Source: Mucinivorans sp036654415
GTDB taxonomy: Bacteria; Bacteroidota; Bacteroidia; Bacteroidales; Rikenellaceae
Assembly (NCBI GenBank): GCA_036654415.1
Contig: JAVVSB010000001.1
Location: 38,781 to 102,780, forward strand
Length of the DNA stretch: 64,000 nt
Direction of reading: 5' to 3'
A program made the position numbers and the translations under genes. The notes under the pieces were generated by a model, which saw only the letters and a list, made by a program, of their open reading frames with translations, was not told where the DNA came from and did no database searches. Numbering within the stretch: the first letter of the stretch is position 1; each line of letters opens with the position of its first letter. This document shows, one piece after another, positions 42,827-51,233 of the stretch.

Positions 42827-45355
42827 TCAACCACCACATTTGGAGTGGCCGCACGAGCTACAAACCAAACACCCCTCTTGATAAATCAAGGAGTCCTGCC
42901 CACACTGAGGGCACTGCGTACCGCTCTTGGCCTTGGTGCCATTGGGTATATATTTATGGAGTGCCCGAGCCACACCATTTTTCCAAGTATTGATAGTCTC
43001 ACTGTCTAAGTGCAGTGAGCTAACCAAAGTCACCACATCCACAATAGGCATAGCATTGCGCAACACACCAGAAATCAACTTGGCGTAGTTCCAGAACCCC
43101 TCATCAAAGAGGCGTGAAATCCCCCCAACAGTGTTGGTATAACCATATTTATCTTCATACTGAAAGTCGTAGCGAGTACCATTCTCCTCCTCCTTAACCT
43201 TGATAATCTTACCATGATTAATGCGCTTGGGGATAAACATGGCATCCTCTTCGATTTTACCAGTGAAAATCTCGTAAGGAATACCGTTATAAAGCCCCAC
43301 AAAAGCTATCCACTCCTCAGAACCATTGCTAAAACGGACCACCTCGGCATCCAGTATCTCGGGGCGTTTAGCAGGAAGCTTACTCTGAGCCTCGCCCTTG
43401 TCCTTTTTGAGTAACACACCAGCACGTGAACCATCGCGATAAACCGTCACCCCTTTACAACCCTCTTGCCAAGCGGTCTTATAAACATTGGCCACAAGCT
43501 CTTCGGTGGCCTCGGCTGGCAGGTTAACTGTCACCGAAATGGAATGGTCGACCCATTTTTGAATCGCCCCCTGCATCTTAACCTTGCTCACCCAATCGAT
43601 GTCATTACTGGTGGCCTTATAGTAGGGCGACTGCTCAACAAACTTCTCGACCTGTTCATCACTCATCTTGGCAATATGCTCGAGAGAATGGCCAACACTG
43701 CTGAGCCATGTGATAAAATGGTGGTGAAAAACATTATACTCCTCCCAAGAGTCACCCATCTCATCAACAAAACTTACAACAGCATTTTGGTCCGAAGGGT
43801 TAACCTTGCGACGACGTTTGTAGACAGGAAGGAAAACTGGCTCAATACCACTAGTGGTCTGAGTCATAAGCGAAGTAGTACCAGTGGGGGCAATGGTCAA
43901 CATGGCAATGTTACGGCGACCACTCTTGACCATCTTGGCATAGAGCTCGGCAGAGGCCTCCTTGATACGCTGTATCATAGGATTCTTGGCCTCGCGCTCG
44001 GCATTGTACATAGGGAAAGCACCTCGCTCTTGGGCCATCTCAACCGAAGAACCATAAGCTGATAAGGCCAATGTACGCTGAATATCAACCGCAAAGGCAA
44101 TAGCCTTGGAACTTCCATAACGCAGGCCTAGGGCAGCCAACATATCACCCTCGGCTGTGATACCCAAACCGCAACGACGGCCACGAAGAGCCTTGTCGCG
44201 AATCTTCTCCCACAACTGACGTTCCACACGACGAATATCATCGGTCTCGGGGTCACCAGAAATCTTATGGATTATCATCTCTACCTTTTCAAGCTCCAAA
44301 TCAATAATATCGTCCATAATACGCATCGCACAACGAGTATGCTCCTTGAAGAGGTCGAAATTAAAAGAGGCCTGTTTGGTGAAAGGTTTATCAACATAGC
44401 TGTAAAGATTCATGGCCAACAGACGACAACTGTCGTAAGGGCAAAGAGGTATCTCGCCACAAGGGTTGGTTGAGACAGTGCGGAAACCCTGGTCGGCATA
44501 GCAATCGGGGATACTCTCCCTAAGAATGGTGTCCCAAAAAAGCACACCAGGCTCGGCCGACTTCCAAGCATTGTGTATAATTTTATTCCACAGAGTGGTG
44601 GCATCTATGGTGTTTTCAAAAATGGGCGTTTTGCTGTCGACAGGGAACTGCTGATGGTAATTTTTACCCTCCATCACAGCTTTCATAAACTCATCATCCA
44701 ATTTAATAGAGACATTGGCCCCCGTGACCTTACCCTGCTCCATCTTGGCATCAATAAATCGCTCGGCATCGGGATGTTTGATTGAAAGAGAGAGCATCAA
44801 AGCTCCGCGACGACCGTCTTGGGCCACCTCACGCGTTGAGTTGGAGTAACGTTCCATAAAAGGGACAATACCCGTAGAGGTCAACGCCGAGTTGAGTACG
44901 GGAGAGCCTGTAGGGCGAATATGTGATAGGTCGTGCCCCACACCACCGCGCCGCTTCATGAGTTGCACCTGCTCCTCGTCAATGCGAATAATACCACCAT
45001 AAGAGTCGGCAGGCTTCTCATGGCCAATAACAAAACAGTTACTCAGCGAGGCTACCTGAAGGTTGTTACCCACACCCGTCATAGGCCCCCCCTGAGGAAT
45101 AATGTACTTAAAATCTTCGAGCAAACTCAGCACAGTCTGATAAGACATGGGGTTGGGATACTTCTGCTCGATACGTGCAATTTCAGAAGCTATACGCTCG
45201 TGCATCTGCGAGGGTGAGCCCTCAAAAATTTTACCATAAGAGTCTTTTAAAGCATACTTACTAACCCAAACAGTGGCAGCTAATTCGTCGCCATTGAAAT
45301 ATTCGCGAGCTCCTTGAACAGCCTCTTCGTAACTAAATTGTCGTTTTTTATCCAT
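42827..45355 (-). CDS. nrdJ: Adenosylcobalamin-dependent ribonucleoside-diphosphate reductase (class II)
   Basis: Reduces ribonucleotides to deoxyribonucleotides using a B12-generated radical, without oxygen dependence. It has 842 residues. The ten-stranded barrel core contains SLSNCFVIG (substrate-side Cys), the NPCGEIPL finger-loop motif with the thiyl Cys, and APTGTTSLMTQTTSGIEP. The C-terminal tail has CPQCGQDSLIYQEGCLVCSSCG, a zinc-ribbon with redox cysteines. MDKKRQFSYEEA at 45355 is the probable start; two upstream in-frame starts are possible. It has its own promoter, and no cobalamin riboswitch is recognisable in the short leader. Confidence 0.94.
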   Translation of the reverse strand: MDKKRQFSYEEAVQGAREYFNGDELAATVWVSKYALKDSYGKIFEGSPSQMHERIASEIARIEQKYPNPMSYQTVLSLLEDFKYIIPQGGPMTGVGNNLQVASLSNCFVIGHEKPADSYGGIIRIDEEQVQLMKRRGGVGHDLSHIRPTGSPVLNSALTSTGIVPFMERYSNSTREVAQDGRRGALMLSLSIKHPDAERFIDAKMEQGKVTGANVSIKLDDEFMKAVMEGKNYHQQFPVDSKTPIFENTIDATTLWNKIIHNAWKSAEPGVLFWDTILRESIPDCYADQGFRTVSTNPCGEIPLCPYDSCRLLAMNLYSYVDKPFTKQASFNFDLFKEHTRCAMRIMDDIIDLELEKVEMIIHKISGDPETDDIRRVERQLWEKIRDKALRGRRCGLGITAEGDMLAALGLRYGSSKAIAFAVDIQRTLALSAYGSSVEMAQERGAFPMYNAEREAKNPMIQRIKEASAELYAKMVKSGRRNIAMLTIAPTGTTSLMTQTTSGIEPVFLPVYKRRRKVNPSDQNAVVSFVDEMGDSWEEYNVFHHHFITWLSSVGHSLEHIAKMSDEQVEKFVEQSPYYKATSNDIDWVSKVKMQGAIQKWVDHSISVTVNLPAEATEELVANVYKTAWQEGCKGVTVYRDGSRAGVLLKKDKGEAQSKLPAKRPEILDAEVVRFSNGSEEWIAFVGLYNGIPYEIFTGKIEEDAMFIPKRINHGKIIKVKEEENGTRYDFQYEDKYGYTNTVGGISRLFDEGFWNYAKLISGVLRNAMPIVDVVTLVSSLHLDSETINTWKNGVARALHKYIPNGTKAKSGTQCPQCGQDSLIYQEGCLVCSSCGHSKCGG

Positions 45356-45383
45356 AGTCATTCTTGTTTTGTTGAAACTGATA

Positions 45384-45391
45384 CAAAGATA
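45384..45391 (-). promoter_or_regulatory. nrdJ promoter -7 element
   Basis: TATCTTTG on the minus strand matches TAnnTTTG. A TTG about 22 bases further upstream (in AAGTTGATAC) could be the -33 element, slightly beyond the usual spacing. Confidence 0.6.
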
Positions 45392-45474
45392 CAACATCAA
45401 AATGAGGTTGTATCAACTTTTAGAATAAGTTATCAACAAGTTGTTATATGTTTAATTACCAACAATTTAACAAT

Positions 45475-45924
45475 TTACATGGCTGTAACCAACACTTTGA
45501 CAATGACTTTACGAATTACCCCTGAGCCAACCAACGGAGCATGAGCATCCTCAGGGAAAAAAAGGAGCACATCACCAGCATGAGCCTCCATATATTGTCG
45601 CGGAGAGTCGCTAAAAAAACCTATATCACTTGTGGTGTCAAACTCGCCATCCACCATTTTGCACTCCTCGATGGGCGAAAAACCAAAACGTTCGACACCA
45701 CAAAGCACACTCTGCACGTCGATGTAGCGTTGGTGCACCTCCAAGCGGCACTCCTTAGGCTCCTTGAGAGTGGTCTCGACCACCATGGCGTAGATATCAG
45801 CCCCCTGAATTTCGTAACGCCCAACTGGCAAATCTTTGGCCATGGCAATAAAATTTACGGCCTTAGCCAAAAGGGGACTCATGGCAGCGTAACGTGCTGT
45901 AGACGTTAAAGTTGTCTGTATCAT
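45475..45924 (-). CDS. YhcH/YjgK/YiaL family protein
   Basis: A 149-residue cupin-like protein of the DUF386 family. Family marks are the EVHQRYIDVQSVLCGVERFG block with metal-binding His and Glu, and FFPEDAHAPL near the C-terminus. The E. coli member YhcH (NanQ) is linked to sialic acid use, opening or mutarotating sugar rings; others act on other sugars. A sialidase gene lies 6 kb away on the same strand. It starts three bases after the ftcD stop and ends the thiD run. Confidence 0.88.
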   Translation of the reverse strand: MIQTTLTSTARYAAMSPLLAKAVNFIAMAKDLPVGRYEIQGADIYAMVVETTLKEPKECRLEVHQRYIDVQSVLCGVERFGFSPIEECKMVDGEFDTTSDIGFFSDSPRQYMEAHAGDVLLFFPEDAHAPLVGSGVIRKVIVKVLVTAM

Positions 45925-45927
45925 TTT

Positions 45928-46932
45928 TTATTTCATTAAATATTCTATAACACGTTGTTCAGCTATAAAAGGCGAGAGGTCAGAGAGCCCCATAGACTCC
46001 GAGGCCACACGCAATAGCTCCTCCATGGGCACATCAGAGGAGAGATGTTGTTTTTGAAGAAAATAGCGACCGGCCTCGGATAGGACAGTCAAAGGGACCA
46101 ATCCTATAATCTCGGTACCTGTGACCCGGAGACCGCGCGCAGCAGCCCGTGCACTCACCTGCTCAAAGGCCATATGCAAGGGGGTGAGGTGAATGTCGGT
46201 GATATTCATCGACACCTGCGCAATTTGATACTCATCAATATACCACCCAATAGCCTTACACCCCTTCAACGTTCCACGCTGCCAAAGGCCATTTACTTTG
46301 CGCCCTTTTTCGCGTACATCACAGGCTATCTGCTGGGCCTGCTCAGCGGAGGCTGTGTTAAGATTAAAATTAACGGCCACCAAAAAATCGCGCGCCCCCA
46401 CGATGGTGGCTCCGCTACGGGCAACCTGTGGAGTAAACTCATGGGGACCAAAATCGGGTCGCCATAACTCACTGACCATTTTAGCCGCCAACCCCTCGTA
46501 TTCACCACTACGCACATCAGCCAAATTGCGGCGCAAGGGATTCGAGGCTGCAGCCTCGTAATTATAGGTAGGAATGCCCAACTGCTCTGAGATGCGTTGG
46601 GCCAAACCACGAGCTAAAATGGCACACTGAGCCAGTGAAATCCCACTAATGGGCACCAACGGTAAAACATCGGTGGCACCTAGACGGGGATGAGCTCCGT
46701 GGTGCTGCCGCATATCAATGAGCTGCGAGGCACAACGCACTCCGCAAAAAGCAGCCTCTACCACCGCCTCAGCCTCACCAACAAAGGTCATAACGGTACG
46801 ATTGGTTGCCACCCCTGGGTCTACATTTAGCAGATTTACCCCTGGAACATCACCGATGGCACTAGCAATCTGACGGATAACCTCCTTATCGCGCCCCTGC
46901 GAAAAATTGGGAATAGATTCAATTACATTCAT
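45928..46932 (-). CDS. ftcD: Glutamate formimidoyltransferase (FtcD N-terminal type)
   Basis: Transfers the formimino group from formiminoglutamate to tetrahydrofolate in histidine degradation. The 334 residues cover only the transferase part (N- and C-subdomains, starting IESIPNFSQGRD, with the RQHHGAHPRLGATDVLPLVP block holding the catalytic His); the cyclodeaminase part of the bifunctional enzyme is absent, as is common in bacteria. The start is ATG 46932, one base after the ftsB stop. No hut genes are present in this window. Confidence 0.92.
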   Translation of the reverse strand: MNVIESIPNFSQGRDKEVIRQIASAIGDVPGVNLLNVDPGVATNRTVMTFVGEAEAVVEAAFCGVRCASQLIDMRQHHGAHPRLGATDVLPLVPISGISLAQCAILARGLAQRISEQLGIPTYNYEAAASNPLRRNLADVRSGEYEGLAAKMVSELWRPDFGPHEFTPQVARSGATIVGARDFLVAVNFNLNTASAEQAQQIACDVREKGRKVNGLWQRGTLKGCKAIGWYIDEYQIAQVSMNITDIHLTPLHMAFEQVSARAAARGLRVTGTEIIGLVPLTVLSEAGRYFLQKQHLSSDVPMEELLRVASESMGLSDLSPFIAEQRVIEYLMK

Positions 46933-46933
46933 C

Positions 46934-47221
46934 TTACTCACTTTTAAATAGATACATAGTCTCACCAGGGCGTATCAGGCGAAAATTTTCACGTGCATAA
47001 CGCTCCACAAAAGCACTATCGCTCATACCCTGAATCACCATCGAATCCTCAGTGATGCGAGCTCGATAGAAATCACGCTCAGCCTTGAGGGTCTCTATTT
47101 TTTGGTCAACGGCCGACAGAGTCAGGAAGTTATTACGGTCGAAAAACATCAACCAGACAAAAAACAACACCGTCACAAGTAGGATTATATTACGATTTGA
47201 AAAAATCTTCTCTATCTTCAT
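46934..47221 (-). CDS. FtsB/DivIC-family septum protein
   Basis: A 95-residue bitopic membrane protein: short cytoplasmic N-terminus, one transmembrane helix (about 12-30, NIILLVTVLFFVWLMFF), a heptad-rich coiled coil (about 38-70), and a conserved tail with ERYARENFRLIRPGE. This matches FtsB/DivIC, which joins FtsL and FtsQ at the division septum and controls septal wall synthesis. ATG 47221 overlaps the thiD stop as TAATG. Pairing with thiD and ftcD is not functional but probably ensures steady expression. Confidence 0.86.
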   Translation of the reverse strand: MKIEKIFSNRNIILLVTVLFFVWLMFFDRNNFLTLSAVDQKIETLKAERDFYRARITEDSMVIQGMSDSAFVERYARENFRLIRPGETMYLFKSE

Positions 47222-48012
47222 TACCAAAATTTATAAAAATGGTGTACAGGACCAGCCCCATGGCCAAGAGAGTAGTCAGCTGCCGTGGCCAAAGCTTGAT
47301 GTAGATATTTTTCGGCCCGTTCCACCGATTCATTTAAGTCCAACCCATGAGCTAGAAAAGCGGCTACAGATGAACTAAGCGAACACCCTGTGCCGTGGGT
47401 ATTAGGCGTTATAATCCACTCGTTAACAAATGTTTGAATGCCTTTATCATCTACCAAGAAATCAGTAATCATACCTGCATTCGGCTCTTTATGCCCCCCC
47501 TTAAGCAACAATCCACGGCAACCGCGTTCCGAAAGGTAGGTCCACACCTTCTCAACGCAGATACTACCCGTTAGCCTCTCTGCCTCGATAAGGTTGGGGG
47601 TGATGATACTGCAAAGAGGCATCAACTCATTTACAATAACATCTATAACCCCCTTAACAGAGAGTTCATCGCCCGAAGTGGCCACCAACACTGGGTCGAG
47701 CACAACATTCTGCACCGAGTAACGCAATAATGTACGAGCCACAGCACGCGCCACATCGGTCGAGCCCAACATGCCTATTTTGATGGCATTGGCTCCGATA
47801 TCATCCAGCACACTACAAATCTGCTGCTCCACTAAGCTCCCAGACATAGGCTCAATGACCTGAACCCCAATGGTATTCTGAGCCGTAATGGCCGTAATGG
47901 CCGAAGCCGCATAACAGCCACAAGCCGAGATAGTCTTTATATCAGCCTGAATACCAGCCCCACCACCGCTGTCGGAGCCAGCAATTGTAAGTACACGTTT
48001 ATAAACATTCAT
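47221..48012 (-). CDS. thiD: Hydroxymethylpyrimidine/phosphomethylpyrimidine kinase
   Basis: Phosphorylates HMP and HMP-P in thiamine synthesis. The 263 residues form a ribokinase-fold enzyme: AGSDSGGGAGIQADIKT near the N-terminus, DPVLVATSGDEL in the middle and the anion-hole/catalytic-base motif NTHGTGCSLSSSVAA with the catalytic Cys/Asp region near 212. A -7 promoter element sits five bases before the ATG, so no leader exists in which a TPP riboswitch could form. No other thi genes are adjacent. Confidence 0.94.
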   Translation of the reverse strand: MNVYKRVLTIAGSDSGGGAGIQADIKTISACGCYAASAITAITAQNTIGVQVIEPMSGSLVEQQICSVLDDIGANAIKIGMLGSTDVARAVARTLLRYSVQNVVLDPVLVATSGDELSVKGVIDVIVNELMPLCSIITPNLIEAERLTGSICVEKVWTYLSERGCRGLLLKGGHKEPNAGMITDFLVDDKGIQTFVNEWIITPNTHGTGCSLSSSVAAFLAHGLDLNESVERAEKYLHQALATAADYSLGHGAGPVHHFYKFW

Positions 48013-48017
48013 AAATA

Positions 48018-48025
48018 CAAAGATA
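48018..48025 (-). promoter_or_regulatory. thiD promoter -7 element five bases before the start
   Basis: TATCTTTG on the minus strand matches TAnnTTTG. TATTT then ATG follow, so the transcript should start at or within a few bases of the start codon. Confidence 0.65.
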
Positions 48026-48066
48026 CGAAGTTTTTGTTTTTTTGCGGTTAATTATAAAATTTACAT

Positions 48067-48074
48067 TAAATTTG
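48067..48074 (+). promoter_or_regulatory. kdsD promoter -7 element
   Basis: TAAATTTG fits TAnnTTTG; 19 bases separate it from ATG 48094. It diverges from the thiD promoter, 41 bases apart. Confidence 0.55.
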
Positions 48075-48093
48075 TGGAAATAAAGATAGAAAT

Positions 48094-49056
48094 ATGACAG
48101 ATAAACAAATAATAGACTTTGGACGTGGCGTAGTGCGCACCGAATGTGCCTCGGTGGCGGCCTTAGAGGGTTGTATTGACGACCATTTCGCCGCCGTGGT
48201 TTCGGTTATATACAAGAGCAAAGGCCGTCTAATTATCACAGGTATAGGCAAAAGCGCACTCATTGCCAATAAGATTGTGGCCACTCTTAACTCCACAGGC
48301 ACCCCCGCCATCTTCCTACACGCAGCTGACGCCATACATGGTGACCTAGGCATTGTGCAACCTCAAGATATAGTGATGTGTATCTCAAAAAGCGGGAACT
48401 CTCCCGAAATAAAGGTCCTAATTCCATTTATCAAAAACATGGGGAACAAAGTGGTAGGTATGGTTGGTAACATGGACTCTTTTTTGGCAAAACAGTCGGA
48501 CCTAGTTCTCAACACCACCGTCGAACAAGAGGCCTGCCCTAATAACTTAGCACCCACCAGCTCCACCACCGCACAGCTGGTCATGGGCGATGCTGTAGCC
48601 ATGGCTCTGTTGGAGATGCGGGGCTTCACCACCACCGACTTTGCACGCTTCCATCCAGGAGGCGCACTGGGTAAAAAACTCTATACCCGCGTGCGAGACA
48701 TTATGAGCCAAGAGGAACCACCAATAGTGGAGGCCTCGGCACACTTGGACACCATTATCATAGAAATTTCGGGAAAAAGACTCGGGGCCACCGCGGTACA
48801 ACAAGAGGGGGAAATTGTTGGCGTGATAACAGATGGCGACCTACGACGGATGTTACTTGGCCGCAAGGATTTAGTAAAAGTACATGCTAGCGACATTATG
48901 ACCCCAAATCCCAAAAGTATATCCGAAGACGAACTGGCTATCAATGCCTTTGAGCTGATGGAACGCAACAAAATAACACAGCTGCTGGTAATGAGTACAG
49001 AAGGTTATGTGGGTATCATACATATCCACGATTTATTACGCGAGGGGGTAGTATAA
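48094..49056 (+). CDS. kdsD: D-arabinose 5-phosphate isomerase (KpsF/KdsD)
   Basis: Converts ribulose 5-phosphate to arabinose 5-phosphate, the first step to Kdo for lipopolysaccharide. The 320 residues contain an SIS sugar isomerase domain (about 30-170; GIGKSALIANKI, SKSGNSPE, and the Kdo-isomerase hallmark FHPGGALGKKL) followed by two CBS domains (about 200-320) as in KdsD/KpsF. It diverges from thiD and has its own promoter. No other Kdo genes are adjacent. Confidence 0.94.
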   Translation: MTDKQIIDFGRGVVRTECASVAALEGCIDDHFAAVVSVIYKSKGRLIITGIGKSALIANKIVATLNSTGTPAIFLHAADAIHGDLGIVQPQDIVMCISKSGNSPEIKVLIPFIKNMGNKVVGMVGNMDSFLAKQSDLVLNTTVEQEACPNNLAPTSSTTAQLVMGDAVAMALLEMRGFTTTDFARFHPGGALGKKLYTRVRDIMSQEEPPIVEASAHLDTIIIEISGKRLGATAVQQEGEIVGVITDGDLRRMLLGRKDLVKVHASDIMTPNPKSISEDELAINAFELMERNKITQLLVMSTEGYVGIIHIHDLLREGVV

Positions 49057-49122
49057 ACTGCCCGTTTGCCATTTTGACAGGTAAAAATATTGCTTCAGAT
49101 TTTTTATTTCATAAAAAATCAT

Positions 49123-49130
49123 TACCTTTG
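49123..49130 (+). promoter_or_regulatory. tRNA gene promoter -7 element
   Basis: TACCTTTG matches TAnnTTTG and ends 14 bases before the tRNA 5' end, so the primary transcript would carry a short 5' leader for RNase P. Confidence 0.6.
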
Positions 49131-49144
49131 TACTCCTAAAAGAG

Positions 49145-49219
49145 GGGCCCATAGCTCAGTTGGTTAGTAGCACCTGACTCATAATCAGGGGGTCGCAGGA
49201 TCATGCCCTGCTGGGCCCA
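49145..49219 (+). tRNA. tRNA-Met (CAT), aberrant D and T arms
   Basis: A 75-nt cloverleaf with a perfect 7-bp acceptor stem (GGGCCCA/TGGGCCC), anticodon stem CCTGA/TCAGG and loop CTCATAA giving anticodon CAT. The stem sequence fits elongator tRNA-Met; a tRNA-Ile2 read through lysidine is possible. CCA is not encoded. Two oddities: the 3' strand of the D stem reads GTAGC where GAGC is expected, leaving only three D-stem pairs; and the T loop is ATCATGC instead of TTCRANY, so T54 and A58 are swapped to A54 and T58. A promoter and a terminator frame it, so it is transcribed as a single-gene unit. Functionality is uncertain. Confidence 0.82.
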
Positions 49220-49226
49220 CTCAATA

Positions 49227-49262
49227 AAAAAGGTCTTGCAGCATTTGTTGTAAGGCCTTTTT
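49227..49262 (+). terminator. Terminator after tRNA-Met
   Basis: AAAAAGGTCTTGCA pairs with TGTAAGGCCTTTTT (two G-T pairs), a long stem with a T run on the plus strand, eight bases after the tRNA. It may also serve the convergent LytTR gene. Confidence 0.8.
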
Positions 49263-49282
49263 GTTGCTCTGGGCATTAATTT

Positions 49283-50050
49283 TTAGAAGTTTAGCCAGCT
49301 CTTAAGCGAAGTGATTTTCTCTTTGCTTACTACCACATTATCCTTGATGGCAGGTTTAAGGTGAATCATTATTTTCCCATTAAAATAGGGTTCTATCCTG
49401 GTGATGGAGCTTATACAGATGATTATCTGACGGTTGGCTCTAAAAAATTGGTCTGGGTCCAATTGTTCGGTGAGTTTATCGAGCGAAAGGTCAATGATAT
49501 GTTCGCGCCCAAGGTGTGTTACGGCGAAGGTGACCCTGTTTTGGCTGTAAAAATAGGCTATGTCGGCCACTTGCAACGTTTGAAACTGCTCTGTGCCAGC
49601 AATAAGGAAACGGGTGCGGAAGCGTTTATCGCGACTTTGCAGGCTCTCTAGAACTGTATCCAGGTAATCTGGACGCTCTATATTGGCCGTTAAGGTTTCA
49701 TATTTGACGATGGCCTCCAGAAGTCGCTCGCTATCAACTGGTTTAAGGATGTAGTCAATACTATTGACGCTAAAGGCACGAATGGCATACTCATCGTAGG
49801 CAGTGGTAAAGATAATGGTTGAACTTGGATGTGCTTGGTTCAAAAAATCAAATGAGTTGCCATCGGAGAGTTGGATATCCAAAAATATTATATCGGGATG
49901 GCGATTCACAGCGAACCATTGCACAGCCTGTTCGACATTGCCCTCCAAGAGGGTAATATCCCATTGGGGACGCAGCCTGCCGACCATAGTTGTCAACAAG
50001 CGGGCCGAGGGTATCTCGTCTTCGATGATTACAACTCTTAACTTATTCAT
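49283..50050 (-). CDS. LytTR-type response regulator
   Basis: A 255-residue two-component regulator. The receiver domain (about 1-120) has the acidic pair in VIIEDE, phospho-acceptor Asp in DIIFLDIQLSDG, the conserved Thr in IIFTTAYDEYAI and Lys in YILKPVDSERLL. The DNA-binding LytTR domain (about 155-255) begins LIAGTEQFQTLQVADIAYF. The start ATG 50050 overlaps the end of the kinase reading frame by eight bases, so kinase and regulator form one unit. LytTR regulators often control surface or transport genes; the target is unknown. Confidence 0.93.
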   Translation of the reverse strand: MNKLRVVIIEDEIPSARLLTTMVGRLRPQWDITLLEGNVEQAVQWFAVNRHPDIIFLDIQLSDGNSFDFLNQAHPSSTIIFTTAYDEYAIRAFSVNSIDYILKPVDSERLLEAIVKYETLTANIERPDYLDTVLESLQSRDKRFRTRFLIAGTEQFQTLQVADIAYFYSQNRVTFAVTHLGREHIIDLSLDKLTEQLDPDQFFRANRQIIICISSITRIEPYFNGKIMIHLKPAIKDNVVVSKEKITSLKSWLNF

Positions 50051-51001
50051 AACATAGTGGTATTTTAACAGTAAACATCTCTTTGCCACCGAGAACCACG
50101 ATATCGCGACTGAGGATTAATTTGCATCTCTTAGATAGATTTTTGAGTCCTATGCCTGGCGAATCTTGTACCTTTTTGGGATTAACAGAGTTACTCACCA
50201 CCAAATACTCTTTATTGGCTGATATATGGATATCCATTTTGTGGTTTACCGATATGGCGTTGTGTTTAATAACATTTTCCACAAGGAGTTGTAGTGTTAG
50301 CGGGGGTAGTAGGCTCTCGTTATAGTCGGTTGGGATATCTAAATCACAATGGATACAATCACCCAGGCGCACTTGATGCAGAAAGAGATAGGCACGTGTA
50401 AAATCTACCTCTTGGGCCAGGCTTACCAGTGGCTTGTCTTGGCATTGAAGCACATAGCGGTAGACCTCGGAAAGGTTACGGGTAAAGACAATAGCACTCT
50501 GTGGCTCATACTCAATTTCGGCAATTAGGGTATTGAGACTGTTGAATAGGAAATGAGGGTTGAGTTGAGCTTGCAGGGCGTTGTAGTTGGCTCGGTTGTT
50601 TTCTTGCTGCAACTCAGCGGCCTGATGCTGTAGTTGCAATGTATTTTTCATTGATTTATAGGCAATCAATAACCCAACAATCACCAGTTCCACCAACCAC
50701 ACTACGACCAAAATACGTACCCCTACATTGGGGAAGGTAAAGGGTGATTGAGCCCCCACAAGTAACTTGGCACACACCAATAGGCGTAGTGGTATTGGTT
50801 GTTAATCCAAGAGCTTAATCGTATGAGTGCATAACCAAGAACGTTGAAGGCTACTACAAAGAATACAACGGCTCCAACCGAAGAGAGCGATTCCATCATC
50901 TGATTGGTCATATTGGTGTAGTTGACCAACAACACATAGGAAAAGAGCCCCAATCCCGAGAACAAAGTAATGTAGATAAGGGGGCCTAATTTTATATTCA
51001 T
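50043..51001 (-). pseudogene. LytS/YehU-type sensor histidine kinase, split by a frameshift
   Basis: Two overlapping frames together make one kinase of about 319 residues. The 5' frame (from ATG 51001) encodes two membrane helices, to INNQY; the 3' frame encodes two more helices (around GVRILVVVWLVELVIVGLL), the His_kinase domain with phospho-accepting His in QLNPHFLFNSLNTL, the N-box LLVENVIKHNAI and the ATP-lid GIGLKNLSKRC. Shifting frame near 50791 at the CAATACCACTACG stretch, as if one C were missing, joins them into INNQYPLRLLVCAKLL. Either a recent inactivating deletion, a sequencing error, or programmed shifting explains it; no slippery heptamer was recognised. It has a promoter of its own. 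Confidence 0.8.
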
Positions 51002-51026
51002 TTGTTTTCAGAGACTTGATATATTA

Positions 51027-51034
51027 CAAAGTTA
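51027..51034 (-). promoter_or_regulatory. Promoter -7 element of the kinase-regulator pair
   Basis: TAACTTTG on the minus strand matches TAnnTTTG, 25 bases before ATG 51001. It lies between the kinase start and MITE copy 3, so the pair need not depend on readthrough from folE. Confidence 0.6.
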
Positions 51035-51064
51035 CAGTTTTTTGAGAGAAATTGTTTAAATTTC

Positions 51065-51233
51065 TTAGAGGCTGTTTTAATTTGTTTTCAAAATTTTATT
51101 ACTGCTATTTTTGAGGCTATTTTCATCGATGATTTGCCGAGATAGTAGTGGGCTACAGCTCAAAAATCAGCGGAAAAAGGGTACAAAAAGGGGTGGTAAT
51201 AAAATGGTGGAAAGAGATTAAAACCGCTCCTTA
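51065..51233. mobile_element. MITE-like palindromic element, copy 3, abutting the folE stop codon
   Basis: The element spans 51068-51230 (163 bp), inverted relative to copies 1 and 2. On the minus strand it is flanked by TAA at 51233-51231 and again at 51067-51065. The first TAA is exactly the folE stop codon. The terminal repeats have a few changes (GGAGCGGTTTTAATC, GAGGCTGTTTTAATTT); the interior stays close to copy 1 and keeps TCATCGATGA. Confidence 0.85.

Noticed and set aside
45356..45474. Cobalamin riboswitch before the B12-dependent reductase
   Set aside because: The predicted leader is only about 20-30 nt and no B12-box-like sequence or long structured leader is present.
48013..48066. 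TPP riboswitch before thiD
   Set aside because: The promoter lies five bases before the start codon, so there is no leader RNA.
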